Source: Terebella lapidaria (taxonomy: Eukaryota > Annelida > Polychaeta > Terebellida > Terebellidae). Taken from it: a DNA stretch of 64,000 bases. Below are positions 1 through 11,489 of the stretch, in pieces. Position numbers and translations under genes: made by a program. The notes below the pieces were generated by a model. The model saw only the letters and a list, made by a program, of their open reading frames with translations. It searched no databases and was not told where the DNA came from. The DNA is taken from assembly GCA_949152475.1 (NCBI GenBank), contig OX424560.1, positions 25,483,106 through 25,547,105 on the forward strand, written 5' to 3'. The stretch's first letter is position 1; the number at the start of each line of letters is the position of its first letter.

Positions 1-339
1 TATACAATGATAGACATTATGAATAGCATCCTTATACACGAAATCAGTCACCAACGAGGCGCATACGGTAGCCATCAATGACATTAATGGCGACACCCTC
101 TGAAGATGCTCTTGGCAGTTGGAAGATCGAGTGATATTTAGACGTCTCTGGCTTTTTATTGTTCTTGCGCATTGCAAACAAACCTTTCTGATATATTTAG
201 CAGAGTTGTGATGTCAGGGCGGAAATTCATGAGAGTTTAACAAATGATGAATTGTGATAGATCTAAATAGCGATGAAAGAAAGAAAAAAATATTACCCAA
301 AGTCAACAAGGGTGGAAAGCTGGATACCATATTTGGCAT
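1..339 (+). other. AT-rich flank with a short exon-like open frame
   Basis: I see no recognisable gene here. An open frame rich in Lys and Asp runs from about 254 to 355. It ends exactly at a consensus 5' splice site, GTAAGT at 356-361. The sequence after that donor is shared with other places in the window (see the M-module copies), which is why I read 254-355 as a possible exon end rather than chance. No acceptor or product is recognisable. Confidence 0.2.
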
Positions 340-545
340 ACTTTATGCAGTATATGTAAGTATAAATCTATTACCACCAATATATGATGCCAATAACAAA
401 CGTAAACTACAACATTTCGCAATAGAAACAAAGTCTGACAAAACCGTTTGTCCAAAGACAGTTTTGTCATCACTGGCAGACAGTTTATGAAATGTAGATG
501 TCTACTGTACAACTGATGGAATTAGTCCAACAAAACTAATTTTAC
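340..545 (+). repeat. M-module copy 1 (sequence after a conserved splice donor)
   Basis: This stretch begins around the donor GTAAGT and continues into a run containing TCTATTACCACCAA and then CAATAGAAACAAAGTC. The same order of words recurs at 5,146-5,345, 7,125-7,345 and 36,536-36,700, with a fragment near 1,355-1,400. The copies are diverged but collinear. A frame reading through NLLPP and then KRKLQHFAIETKSD is open in this copy and in the 7.1-kb copy. Whether the module is intronic or coding is unresolved. Confidence 0.5.
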
Positions 546-956
546 AACAGTCCAATAAAACTAATTTAGGAATCCGATACAAACCAGATGTGTACCAGAT
601 ATGTACCTAATCCAAAGCGGAAAGGCTACTGAGTTAATGGTATCATCGGGACAGATGTATCAACAAACCTTTTTCACTCATTCGAATTGCCAAAAAAAAT
701 TCTAGAGATACACACGTTTCAGTAGGGAAGTTGTTCAACCTCTGTTCTGAAAATAAACTGACATAAGACTTTTGCCTGTATCTTCGACAAATATTTTCCA
801 GTTGAAGAATATCGTTTTCAATTCAAATATGCCTATCACATTCAACAATGAAAATTATACTACTGCAAATTATGTACGTTCTTGGTGGGGAACTAATGTA
901 TTGCCTCTGAACACACACTAACAGTCAAACTAGCAATGTGTCACCAATAGCAAGCA

Positions 957-1349
957 ATGATGTTATTTCCACTTCCATTACTTCCACTTTGCCAGAATGT
1001 CTTGCACCTTCTTCTCCCCATAATTATCAATTTATATTCATCTGGTTGGCAGGCACTCGTTAACTCATATACGTCTGATATATTCAAATCAAGATTGACA
1101 AGCGTATTGGGGATTCGGGACTTTTTGAGTGTGACCCCGGAAAATATTCTCCCAATCAGCTCTAGACTGTCCAAAAGCAATGTTGTGGTAATGCATGATA
1201 CGCTATCCCATTTGACACCTGTTATGAATGAAATGTGCATGACTGATATATCAGCCTATTATCACACCAACAATATTTTGACTTTGTCAATATATTACAA
1301 ATTGCTAAAAACATTTTGGAATAGAAATAATTTCACATTTGAATCTTGA
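957..1349 (+). CDS. Unrecognised open frame, 130 codons
   Basis: This is the longest open frame outside the transposons. It begins ATG ATG with a hydrophobic leucine-rich N-terminus (about residues 1-28), which could be a signal or membrane segment, followed by a mixed polar region rich in Ser and Asn. It ends just before a fragment that matches the M module (about 1,355-1,400). An overlapping antisense frame of 99 codons (941-1,240) is also open, so chance is a real possibility. I do not recognise the protein. No second copy of this frame was noticed, so there is no conservation to support it. Confidence 0.2.
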   Translation: MMLFPLPLLPLCQNVLHLLLPIIINLYSSGWQALVNSYTSDIFKSRLTSVLGIRDFLSVTPENILPISSRLSKSNVVVMHDTLSHLTPVMNEMCMTDISAYYHTNNILTLSIYYKLLKTFWNRNNFTFES

Positions 1350-1404
1350 GCAGCACTGGCGTTATCAGGGGCAGGAAGTGTGGGAAATGTACCTGTTCCT
1401 AGCA

Positions 1405-4400
1405 TACGCATGATAGTACAAATAATCATCTCTATTTAGGGAAACTCCTCACTTTGTTCACTTTGTTTCGAATTATGTATCAGACAATATGCATCCATAG
1501 CTATGTATGTATAAATATAGAAAAGATGGAACTGGAATGAATGAAATGCACGTACGAAATGGGCATTGTGGATGATGAATTGCCTCCCATCAATCATTCG
1601 TTTTCCGTGAGTATGCGACCAAAACTAAACTATATTAAGTTATTGACATGTCTAACCAGTTGCAGACGAATCACTTACATGTGATGAGGGCTCATCGTTA
1701 TTTTTCATTCCATTTCAATAACAATGTCGAAACATATTATATAATGTAATTAACTGTGCAAAAACTAACGATCGGTTTATTTCGAAGAGCTAGCGGAGAG
1801 TTCATATGCGATTTTACCTGTATCTGTTTGTAAACTAATAATAGTAAAAAAAAAACGGGTACAATAACACTTCTATAAAAATGCACGTGAATGATACTGA
1901 ATAATTCAGCTTGTAAGATATATTATTTTTTTGTACGGGTTTGGCATTTATGATATACCCTAAAGCAGGCACATGATAATCATAACTTATCATAATTTGT
2001 CAAAAAATCAGACTACCATAACTTAGTTGTCAGAAATTGGTACTAAAGTCGAATGTGACCACTGTTTTTACTCCATAAACTTTCTTGTTTCCTTTTCTGT
2101 TGTCTAAAATACTTGATATTTCATGTAGCATTTCTCGTTTGATAGTTTACCACTGGGATATCGGTGTTGAGAGTTGGAATAAACAGTAAATGGAAATATG
2201 CACCGATGCATACATATATTATTCTGTACTCGTTTGTTATAATATGTTATGTCGGAAACCCTCTTCAACGTTAATAGTTTATGCCTAAAAGTATTCCAAA
2301 ATTTTCCAAGTGACACCAATACAATTTTTCCATAGGAATTTTGCGCATATCATATACAATTTGACACACAAGACAGTTTTAGAAATGGATAAACAGGGCT
2401 AGCATTTCATCGAATCATTCCAGTCAAGACTAGTAAGCCTGTATCATCAAATTGTAGTTAACACTGATAAATACAGCAGAATGTATTATGAGTTCAAAAT
2501 CTTTCTTTTATTATAGACAGCGTTTACTCCTGCCCTTTGCAACACAAACTTCTCCTTCAACCTGGAATAGATGTTCATGATGTGTATAATGTTTATCCTG
2601 CAGGAATGCAATCTTCAACACTTGTCTGCTGAACAATGCCGTTTGCATGACAAACCAGTGATTTCCTCATTTTCTCTCCTATTGTGGACATTTCATTACG
2701 CCTATAATGTTCGCTGACACGGCCACCACGTTCAAATGTCCACTAGACATTCATGCCACGTGATTTGGACAATAGAATGTCTGATGTGTAATGCGGTTGG
2801 TTTGGAAACTGAAAAAAATATCACAGTACTCCCACCCGGATGTAAATTCTTTGCAGGGTTTGTTATAGTAGCCATGGTGTAGGGGGGGGGGGGGTACCAA
2901 TGATACAATATATGTGTATGTTACACGGTGTGGGAAATGCAAACCCAGGGATAAAAAAAATGGCATCTAAATTAAACGCGATGGCAAAGATATTGTAAGT
3001 TGACTCCTTTGATTGAGATAATCGATAGGGATTGCAAAATGAACATAGTCTCTATAAAATTTGTCCTTTTGGTAATCGATTTCCCTACAGTGTTCTCCTT
3101 GAGTTGGATGGTCTCCTGATGGAATTTCTGACGATACCTACAGATATGTGTACATAATCTGATAATATGTACACTTGTTTGTTCCTGTGACACGGGATGT
3201 CCAGAAACAGTGGTCGATGGATCAACAATAGTTGACATTGTGGATGCAATTTTCTGAGTCATTGAAACATTTGTCATGCAAACATTTACTTTCCTTTGTG
3301 ATATTGCTTATATTTGTGTCTTTGTGATATTATATGTGGCTGCCCCAGCGCACAACCACTGTAACTCAGATTAGGATGACCCAGGACAAAACACCCGTTT
3401 TGGAGTTCCGATTGATACTCAAGTACTGAACATGACTTGAACTCGTTCGAAGGAAAATGAATACGAGTAATATAGCAAAGGATGTTGAGATAAGGAGTTA
3501 TGTTTGATGACTTATTTGTAGTCATTTCAGGAATAATTCATAGCCCAAATATAGCGAGCTGCGCTGGTTATCGTATTTGTTCACCTAGTGTGTTACTTGC
3601 AGAATTGATATCGTAGAATAGACCTATGCTGGATGAACGGTCAAATTAGGAATATGGGCTTGCATTTTCATCTTAGGTTACAACTATCAGCTTTACGAAT
3701 GCACTACCATAAATTGAACATAAATTTGGATACATAGACACACTCGTCCTTGCCTGTTTCATTGAAGATGTTGGTAATATCGTGATATCTGCGTATTCGA
3801 AGACAAACCGTGGGCGTGATGCATGGAATAGCAGAAGTTATGTGGTAAATAAAGTACAGTGGAAAGAGACAGATTACCTTGAACAGGCACTAAATCCGAT
3901 ACGGCCCACCAGACAAACCGATGATAGCCTGTCACGAAATAGGATATATTGACACCGCCAATAAACCAGTCATCCAGATGTACTGTATTTGTGTTTCATC
4001 TCAAAAGAGATTAACACTGAGATAAGGCATTTATTGTAACTGTGAATGCCTTTTTTTATATATGTTTCTAGGGGAACAAGAAGGAAAGCAATGATAACCC
4101 TAGTATTCTCAAGAAGAGTATGAAATTAGTTCAGTATGACATGTATATTTTTTCCTCCTTTGTCATTCCATTTTTTTCATGGAATGATCATTGATGGGCC
4201 ATCAAAACGATGTCACGATGAAACTTATCCTCTATCTAATTGAATAAAAAAAAATCATAAATGCATCAAATAGTCTTATTTTGTCTCTAATAAACATACT
4301 TCGGTACTGAAGAGTAAGAAAGTATGTTGTCAACCCACATCTCATTATAAAAGGCCTGAAAAATTCTCATCGCCACATACCTAACCTGATTTGGTAATAT

Positions 4401-5140
4401 ATTTTCTCCTACATTTCAGGGAGGTCGTCAAACGTATGCAAACAATAGTATCAAATACACAACACTAGTAGCATGCCAGTATTTTTTGATGTTGCATTCA
4501 CAAGAATTGTACATTTACAAAATAGTCACAAGGTGGGCTGTGTATTGTTGAGCAGCATTTGATGCTCAAAATTATTGTCCCATGCCTTGGATCAGATCTC
4601 AAAATTGTCATCTCATGGCACTAACACGAGAATATTCATCATGATATCCAACCAGTGATCTAAATTTACAGGCTATAACATGCTTATCATTTTCGGTCCA
4701 CAATCCCGTATTCTCTCTCTATGAGCGACCAGGGATTCCGTATAGCCTGGAAACAGTCATAAATATTACGGATGCAGTCGTGACTTCGGGAGATATACTT
4801 ATCATGTCATCTTGTCTACCCCAGGAAAAATGTTAGTTATGGGATGTTCCATGTTTTATGGAATTGGAGAGGGTGGGCTGGGTGGAGTAGAGACAAGCGG
4901 TAGATCGATTAACACTGGCGATTTATTTCTGCTTGTATGAATCATGCTCGTAATGATAATTGTGTATGCCCTGCCATCACGTGATCATATTTGAGATCAA
5001 AGTGACCAGAAAATATCTCGTCTGGACACCCATTGATTTTGTTTCGATTGGTATGATCATGTATTTCTTTAGGAATTCAAAAGAACATTTTTCTTTTTTT
5101 TCTGTATTCATTTCAACACTCAAAACATATCTAAGTCGCA
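1405..5140. other. Long AT-rich stretch with no supported gene
   Basis: No frame here shows a recognisable domain, and I found no convincing second copy of it in the window. It contains short A/T runs, a 13-nt G tract at 2,882-2,894 and many short chance frames on both strands. One open frame near 4,960-5,145 ends at a donor-like GTAAGA, right where the next M module starts. Confidence 0.5.
2882..2894 (+). repeat. G13 homopolymer
   Basis: Thirteen consecutive G residues stand in AT-rich surroundings. It may be a G-quadruplex-prone or length-variable site. It is not associated with any inverted partner, unlike the C12/G12 pair near 52.6-53.2 kb. Confidence 0.8.
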
Positions 5141-5145
5141 TAAAT

Positions 5146-5395
5146 GTAAGAATCAATCTATTACCACCAATATAGCCAAATTTTGATGATTCCCATAACA
5201 GACATACAATACATCTTGCAATGGAAACAAAGCCCAACCAAATACTTTATCAACAGACACACTGGCGTCGTCATGGGCAGACATTGTGGTAAATGTAGTT
5301 GTTTCTACTGTACACCTGATGGAATTAGTATACAACTGCCAGGTATATCAGGTAATCGTATTCTGACAAGGGAATTCTCGCCTGCATCTTAATAC
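5146..5395 (+). repeat. M-module copy 2
   Basis: It starts at a donor-like GTAAGA (5,146) and carries the TCTATTACCACCAA word and the following block. In this copy a frame containing closely spaced cysteines (HCGKCSCFYC followed by TPDGIS) is open through the second half and ends near 5,391. The matching region of the 254-540 copy also yields Cys-rich residues but is interrupted. The upstream sequence differs completely from that upstream of the other copies. Confidence 0.45.
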
Positions 5396-5649
5396 AAATT
5401 CATAACGAGTTCCAGCTTGCTACCACCATATTCGAATTTCAACCATCGAATAGTTTCATTGGATTAAACATACAGTAAATGCATCTGAATCGAATGAGAT
5501 CATACACTCATTAGAGTGCATCATTATGTGAAACATTACTACTGAACATTTTTGAAAAAAAAAACTTTGACAAACATGATTTAGTCAATATTTGCTTTCC
5601 ATGATTAATTCATAAAGACATTCAATTCGCTCGGAATATTAACAGGCTT

Positions 5650-5780
5650 TCAGCGACACCCAGTCTGTCAAGTGTGGAATACCATAAATCTGAACGATCG
5701 CCGGCCACTGATTAGATTATCACTGCAATTGGGATATTGACAGAACATGACTGTTCACCTTAGGTGTGCGGAATAACTGT
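5650..5780 (+). repeat. P1-module copy 1 (partial)
   Basis: This matches the block containing CAGCGACACCCAGTCTGT and the following CATAAATCTGAACGA, which recurs at 11,490-11,715, 13,925-14,170, 35,775-36,010 and 53,600-53,850. Only the second half of the module is present here. A fold-back insertion (5,787-6,340) follows directly, between this block and the next module. Confidence 0.55.
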
Positions 5781-5786
5781 GAAAAA

Positions 5787-6340
5787 GGTTATCTCCTTGT
5801 TTACACCGCTTTTTTCGGTAATACTTTTGCGAAGTTAAATAGTAACGTTCTATAACTTGGCAAATTTCACCTGGGAGTCAAGAGGCAAGTTTCTGAAACA
5901 AATTTCAAACTTTTATTTCTAAAATCGAAGAAGTTGTCAATCTACGTCAATGTTAAATTTCAGCCCAAAACGGAGTCTAGAGAATCTGAGCATATTTGAG
6001 GATTTGGTCCTGTTTACGTACATCAGTTTCCGATTTATTATTGTCCTTTTGGACCAATGACATATTGATATATAATTCTACACAAACATGTTGATTTCGC
6101 AAGATTGCACTGCTACAAAACCGAGCAAATCCAGAAAATGATGTACATACCCGGAAAGTTAAGGATGGGCTAATCTTAACATTGGTGTAGATTGACACAT
6201 TTTTCAATTTTTGTGACAGAAGTCGGTGAATTCGGTAAAAAAAATTGCCGTTCGACTCCCAGGTGAAGTATGACAAGTTATAGAACAACACCATTTATCA
6301 TCGCAAAAATATCAGCTAAAAAAAACAGTGTAAACAAGTT
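5787..6340. repeat. Fold-back (inverted repeat) insertion between P1 and Q
   Basis: The left arm, about 5,787-5,968, is the reverse complement of the right arm, about 6,155-6,340, with substitutions and small gaps. Shared words include CTTGTTTACAC, TTCTATAACTTG and TTCACCTGGGAGTC. In the paralogous unit at 11.7 kb the P1 and Q modules abut without this block, so it is an insertion in this unit or a deletion in the other. I could not define a target-site duplication with confidence. Confidence 0.55.
5977..6294 (-). pseudogene. Unrecognised 105-codon open frame inside the fold-back
   Basis: A minus-strand frame runs through the right arm and loop of the fold-back. It reads as an ordinary mixed-composition protein segment, with FYNLSYFTWES near its start. 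The left arm on the plus strand encodes a recognisable relative (FYNLANFTWES) but is interrupted by stops. This resemblance follows partly from the inverted repeat itself, so it is weak evidence for coding. No family was recognised. Confidence 0.25.
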
Positions 6341-6704
6341 AGAAAAATCAGAGTATAGATTGTCTATATTGAATGGCGTGCATATATATAGTACGTTTTC
6401 AAACACATACATGTAACCTACTCTCCATGATAATGTGTATACCATAATAATGGCACTCAAATACTCTAGTGAACACAATCAATGATTTCATTGAACTTCG
6501 GGCAATTACCTTTTCAAGTACTGCCATTATTCATATTTCTTGTATAAAAACTTTTTGGAATATCGATTCTGTTCTCCATGAATGTCTGTTCTTTCACCTA
6601 TGGATGACCAAGTGACATTGAGTACATCCAGTGCACGCGTTCGTCAGTGCATTGGACGTGGTATCAGTAGGTACAATTAGGTATTTTTGTGAAATTTCAA
6701 ATAG

Positions 6705-6992
6705 GCATATACATATTGATTTCACATAAAAGATACACCCAACTGGAGAGAACCACAGTGGATTGTCTGTTGGGGTAACGTGTTAAACAGTGCAGTTGGA
6801 ATTATTGACCATAATATCCCCCTGATATACAATGACATTGATTCAGAACTAGATTCTCGGAATATAGTACAACATTTCAACCTCCATTGTTCGAATCCGT
6901 TCTCCACCTACGATGTGCCCTAACATTCGGCTTGGCTTGAGAACAATGAAGTTGAAAGATATGACATGAGTCAGTCGAAGCCATTTGCATAA
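6705..6992 (+). pseudogene. Q/X exon, copy a (decayed C-terminal exon of the array gene)
   Basis: A 3' splice site (TTTCAAATAG) ends at 6,704. One frame then runs through FHIKDTPNWREPQW, SAVGIIDHNIPLIYN and DSELDSRN, and finishes as ERYDMSQSKPFA with a stop at 6,990-6,992. It is broken by TGA at 6,717 and TAA at 6,921. Related frames ending at the same position occur near 15.1-15.3, 36.4-37.0, 40.8-40.9 and 54.2-54.7 kb. At the site of the internal TAA other copies have Gln or Leu, so this is decay and not a true end. The product family is unknown; the sequence looks like a hydrophilic tail. Confidence 0.45.
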
Positions 6993-7124
6993 ATTAAGGT
7001 TGTAGTCTGTTTTGAAAAGATAGCAGATACCTATGTCCGATGGATATGAAATATTACCAAGCCTTTGATTTATGCTATATTTATTGCATTGGTGTTTCAT
7101 ATCAACAGATTGACGAGAAGTATA

Positions 7125-7345
7125 TGTTCCAATGTAACTATCAATCTATTACCACCAAAACAGATAAATTTTGATGATTCCAATAACAAACGTAAAATAC
7201 AACATTTTGCAATAGAAACAAAGTCCGACCAAATACTTTATCAAAAGACACACTGGCGTCATCAGGGGCAAACAATGTCGTAAATAGTTGTTTCTACTGT
7301 ACACCTGATGGAATTAGTATACAACTAACAATCTATGAATATAAT
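7125..7345 (+). repeat. M-module copy 3
   Basis: This copy contains TCTATTACCACCAAAACAG, CAATAGAAACAAAGTC and CACTGGCGTCATCAGGGGCA in the same order as the other copies. The donor-like word is degraded to GTAACT. A frame reading NLLPP to DSNNKRKIQHFAIETKSD is open for about 50 codons. In this unit the module follows the Q/X exon, whereas at 36.5 kb it splits Q from X. Confidence 0.5.
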
Positions 7346-7399
7346 TTAGAAATCCGAAACAAACCCCATAGAATAGTATAATTTTATTGAACCCCGGGT

Positions 7400-7690
7400 T
7401 GCATATCATCAGCAGCGGAAATGACAACATTTAGATGTGCTACAACCTACATCGAGAACCTCCTCGCCTGAACAAGCTGGAGTGACGAGTTGATGGTTCT
7501 TAAGGTCACGAACAGATATGGGAAATATAATGTCATTGGTCATCCCATCAACTGGACGTACGTTCGTAAAGTGTATTGGCCGTGAGGCTTTCGTGAATAG
7601 AAACACATGGCTGGAGGCTATCAGTTGCCATCAATGAATACGCCACGTGAGTTTTTATCGTATTAATGAACACTGAATTCCTTGGGAACT
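7400..7690 (+). repeat. S-module copy 1
   Basis: Marked by GATGGTTCTTAAGGTCACGA followed by GGGAAATATAATGTCATTGG. Copies occur at 15,640-15,920, 37,430-37,870, 41,560-41,860 and 56,260-56,770. A frame reading VLKVTNRNGKYNVIGQPIN is shared by copies, but most are broken by stops. In this copy the frame is interrupted after about 30 codons. Confidence 0.55.
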
Positions 7691-7789
7691 TTAACTCAAC
7701 ATCATGCACTGTAAACATCCGAATGAATATAATAAATACAAGTTTATTAGCAAATGAGTGTTGTTATGAAAACCATATGGTTATCTAAT

Positions 7790-8530
7790 ATAAAACACTC
7801 GTGAATCAAAATAAATGCATGTGACAACACATGTCTTGTCTTGCAAATATGATTCAACTCCATGCAACACATATCCACATGTTGGTATATTCTTTCATTG
7901 TAAGTGGTAAACTATCCTTTAGGTGCCGCAATATTTCATTCTTTCAACGCCTGAACACTCTTATAATTAAGTACTTTAATACTGATGCAATTCGTAATAT
8001 TCTGTATAATAAATAATAAAAATTGTCAATATTTTTTTTATGATAGATGAATCCAGGGCACTTTCCTGCGGATTTATATTAGTGTCAGTGTGTAAAGCTA
8101 TTTCAATCGATTTATTATAATTAACCAGTCTTTATGAGCGACGCAATATTCCATAACACGAGGTTTCCTCTGACAACAAGCCGGAATGAAACTGATGACA
8201 CATAATTAACTTCAACTAGTTAATTAATGATATCTATAACACATTTCTTACAACTCAATTAAAACTGCATCAACAGGAGTTACAACTTTGTTCAAACATT
8301 ATGTATGTATGTACTTGGAGTTTTACGATAGCATTGGATGAAGAAATTTGTAGCGCTGACCTTATCTGACGTTGGTACAGACCAAGGAAATGGAGTAAGT
8401 GTGTGCCTCTGCGATGTATTATCCTTTCCAGTCATGTGATGCCCAATATTATCAATGTTATGCGAGTGACCGAAATACTGGCTTGACTAATCGAGAGACG
8501 AGGGCATAACATAACGGAAAATCCACCTCT
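7790..8530 (+). repeat. Y-module copy 1
   Basis: The end of this block matches 16,130-17,000, 38,150-38,420 and 49,800-50,560. All share a short string on a TGAAACTTGTAGTTCTGGCC theme followed by a GTCTGACGT-like word. This copy is the most diverged. It has a 61-codon open frame at 7,831-8,016 that I do not recognise and do not see clearly in the other copies. Confidence 0.4.
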
Positions 8531-8628
8531 TTATCTTAGCATAAATATTTGGATAAAATCTTCACATACCAAAATATTGTTTGTCAGAAATTGTTTCTCG
8601 ACTGCAAAGCTGAAATGAATATAGATCA

Positions 8629-8802
8629 CAGTATGGTGTGCTAATTGAAATGACCAATATGAATAGCATAGCTGGAGTTGTGAGCAGCCATACACTGAAG
8701 CACATTGAGGACGGGGTTGGCCTTGATATGTCACTGGTAGTCGTCAAATTATCCCCCCATATCCAACCCAATTGGGTCGAAGGCATCTCTTATTGGTCAT
8801 AG
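8629..8802 (+). pseudogene. U exon, copy a
   Basis: An open frame contains NMNSIAGVVSSHTLKHIE and then GLDMSLVVVKL, ending at TAG 8,800-8,802. Related frames at 18,440-18,556, 39,279-39,481 and 57,652-57,740 read NIYIIARVVSSHLLRHIN, NIYSMARVVTSHTP and NIYSMTRVVSSHTP, with NDLDMSLVVVKL in the 39-kb copy. Conservation of the amino acids across diverged DNA makes this one of the better-supported exons of the array gene. No known domain is recognised, and the segment is mildly hydrophobic. Confidence 0.4.
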
Positions 8803-8850
8803 CTAACAGTTCGGAATATAGAGTTGTAATTTGTATGTGGTGACTGACCA

Positions 8851-9129
8851 GTGACTGCAGTGATAAACAATACGTGTAACATATATAGGTTTTTTTTTCG
8901 AAATGGATTTCTGGCAATATCGATCTGTTTTCATTGTATGTTCCATGAAAAGATATTGAGCCCAAACATGCCGAGGCTTACACGTTTGGATCTTGCATCT
9001 ATCTTGAATGACAATTGGACAAAAATTGAAATGCAATATGACAGCCAAAAGAAGACGTGTCCACTCCTTCCAATACATGCAATACAACACCCTGTTCCTT
9101 CTATTTTGTTTATAATTATGAACAATTGA
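8851..9129 (+). pseudogene. V/W exon, copy a (longest open copy)
   Basis: The open frame runs about 92 codons and ends with a hydrophobic stretch (VPSILFIIMNN). Its middle, FHCMFHEKILSPNMPRLT, aligns with CHCIFNEKLVIENIAMPQL, which is encoded in the matching blocks near 39.6, 51.8 and 55.0 kb. It lies just downstream of the U exon, as in the other units. The start is uncertain, since the first codon here is GTG, so this is probably an internal exon fragment. Family unknown. Confidence 0.35.
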
Positions 9130-9790
9130 ATAATTGCATGCCTAATATCCTGGAATACGTTTTGAAATGTACACTAATGTATTTTGCTGATGCAGTGCAC
9201 CGCGTGCGTGTGACCTTGAATGTGCTACATCATATACAATTTGGATACAACCTGGGTCGATAATCTTACAAAATATTAACAGTTCAGCCTCCAGGCCAAG
9301 TGCGAGTTTCTTGTTGCCAATTTTATAAAAAGACAAAAATACTGCCAAGGTGATACCACTTCAATGCGATAAAAATCACATTACTCTTTTCATAGCATCA
9401 TTTGGCTCTAATTATTGGATAATTCTTTGAAATACCGCATAGATATTATTACATAATATATATTATCATCGCGAAATGCATCTCAAATGAATATTGAGTT
9501 ATCCATCGGGTGATGGTTGAAATGTATTCAAATGGCTGGTACCTGAACTGGCCCGTGAGTTGAATCTAACCTTTGAATCTGTGTTTTCAAGTTGAACCGT
9601 TCCGTGGCATGTTACCTTGGTGTTATCTTCTGCAGAGAGTCGTGAGATAAATATAACCATTGAGGTCATCTTGCATGCGGTGTAGTCTATACAACAAACG
9701 CAGATGCAACCTCACGTTGTGTACCGAAGGCTCACATTACGTTGGTTTGTGGACATGCTCTACAATATGGTAACAATATGTAGTGATTCC
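9130..9790 (+). repeat. W-module tail and unassigned spacer
   Basis: The first part (to about 9,400) is collinear with blocks at 18,950-19,160, 39,830-40,080, 52,060-52,290, 55,290-55,520 and 58,080-58,260. These carry words around GTGACCTTGAATGTGCTACA and a purine-poor stretch ending in a T run. The rest of the interval shows nothing I can name. Confidence 0.4.
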
Positions 9791-9829
9791 TGAACGCCTG
9801 ATGTATTAAGTTCTTTTCAATGTACCGTT

Positions 9830-10178
9830 GCAAACATCATTCCAGTGTCCAGTTATACATGTATGAATTATATGAAAAATTAAATAGTTACCATGATATA
9901 TTTGATAGGGGTTAATTTTAGTAAGATCCGGGTGTAGATTTATTCTGGCTCGATGCAGCATTCGCCTTAAACAAGTACATTCCCTTGTTTGTGGCGCTTT
10001 CCAGAGTGGATTCGTTGTAATGGAATCCCCGTCCAACATTTATAACACCATGGTATTTATGGTATTACTTTTGCGAACTGAGGTCAGACGCTTCCAATGG
10101 ACTCGTGTTTGGATATGAGGAAATAACCACGCCAGATCCTTACACAACGACCATAGCGCTTGATATGCAACCCACTTG
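9830..10178 (+). pseudogene. D exon, copy 1 (C-terminal exon of the array gene)
   Basis: The final frame reads YYFCELRSDASNGLVFGYEE and closes with LDMQPT and a stop at 10,176-10,178. An upstream frame reads LFWLDAAFALNKYIPLFVAL and ends prematurely. Copies D2-D4 and the inverted copy at 62,594-62,842 share the motif xDxxNGxxFGYxEI near the C-terminus. In the D copies a stretch of about 46 nt, absent from the inverted copy, shifts the frame between the two halves. The N-terminal half is hydrophobic and could be a membrane helix; the tail is polar. Function unknown. Confidence 0.4.
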
Positions 10179-11480
10179 ATAATAAAATTGTAACCGGCAA
10201 GAGATTACATCGGATATTCGAGACCCGTCGCCTATAAAGAAGATGAGGGCGACATAATGCGGGTGTGAGTGTTCAGTTGGGTAGGAGATACCAGTTTGTT
10301 GGGGTTTATTTGATGCCCTCATGTCGTGACCAGTTAAATGGATAATGTCTAAGGTGGCTGTGAAAACGGGGACCATTAAGAGTCTGGAATCACCGGCAAA
10401 ATGATTTAATCACTTCAGACTGCTCAGAGGATCATAATCGTTTCTGGCTGTAAAACAATATTGGTATTTTATTTATTTGTTCATTTTGTATAGAAGGAGA
10501 TCTAAAATGGGGAACATCTGTGATCCCAATTGACTGTAAGCAAGAGTTTTTTATCCACATATTCCCAAAATGTCTGTCATCCTGTAATTCACAGAGACTG
10601 GTGTACAACTCTATCCATCTCATCTACTTCCTTGGAAATATCAACTAAATTCCATGTGCACAACATGATTGGCACAATCCAACTAGAATACAACTCTGTA
10701 GTTCGAAAAACCAAGATAAATGATGGGGCTATTCTCACATGCTGTGGAATAATACACAAGGGAAGATGTACGTCAGCATCACAGGTACAGTGTTGATTCA
10801 CTGGACTTGATTATCCTCCATTACTGGCTGAAGCAAACACTTACGTGAAAGTTATATGTGTACGTGTATAAAGATAAAACTCAACATGAGTTACATAGTG
10901 TCAAATGTTTAATTGTATTGTGACAAGGGTATTCTCAATAAAAATACCTCTCGAGAATGATTCTGCAAGAACGATAATCTGAGAACGAATATTTTCATTA
11001 TGTACTTTACTAATATGTATATGAATCGAATTATCCCGTCTAGTTAAGATAGTGCATGACACCGTGGAACGTTACTGATAAAAATGACTCTTAAAAATTA
11101 TTTAAACACAACCATTGAATAGTGTTTGGAGTACAATGAATATGACAATGTACTGTCTGGGCGACCATTATCGTCGAAATTTGTCGCACACAGGCATTCT
11201 GACCACAGGGGTGAGTTGTATGAGTTGTATTATGTCTCAAACTTTCGCTCACTTAAGCGAAAGTAATCTACATAATATAATACTAGTAGTGACCCGCACT
11301 AAACATGATTTAATTTATCAATACATAACTGATGTTAACCTATTTGAAGATACCTTTACAATAACATTTCGGGGGGTGTGACCTGATAAAAAAACATATC
11401 CGAATCATAATATTGGCTTATTACCTTGTATCGACAATATTTTCGTTTGTTCATCGTTTAGTCAATGATTACCATTACAA
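10179..11480 (+). repeat. D-module 3' part and spacer, copy 1
   Basis: Collinear with 12,680-13,900, with 20,259-20,890 plus 33,552-33,735, and with 34,105-34,990. The segment near 10,500-10,640 matches the exon-like piece at 20,655-20,846. The segment near 11,040-11,260 is a diverged version of the sequence that flanks the Gypsy insertion. It also contains GTGAGTTGTATGAGTTGTAT and ACTTTCGCTCACT, both echoed at 33.6 and 34.9 kb. Confidence 0.5.
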
Positions 11481-11489
11481 AGAAACATA

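Noticed and set aside
2882-2894. G13 tract as one arm of another inverted-repeat element like 52,565-53,240
   Set aside because: The flanks (CATGGTGTA and TACCAATG) do not match those arms, and no inverted partner is nearby.
8562-8786. Minus-strand frames over the U/V modules (e.g. TTTSDISR words)
   Set aside because: They recur because the DNA recurs. The plus-strand frames keep longer similarity and fit the order of exons, so I treat the minus-strand ones as shadows.
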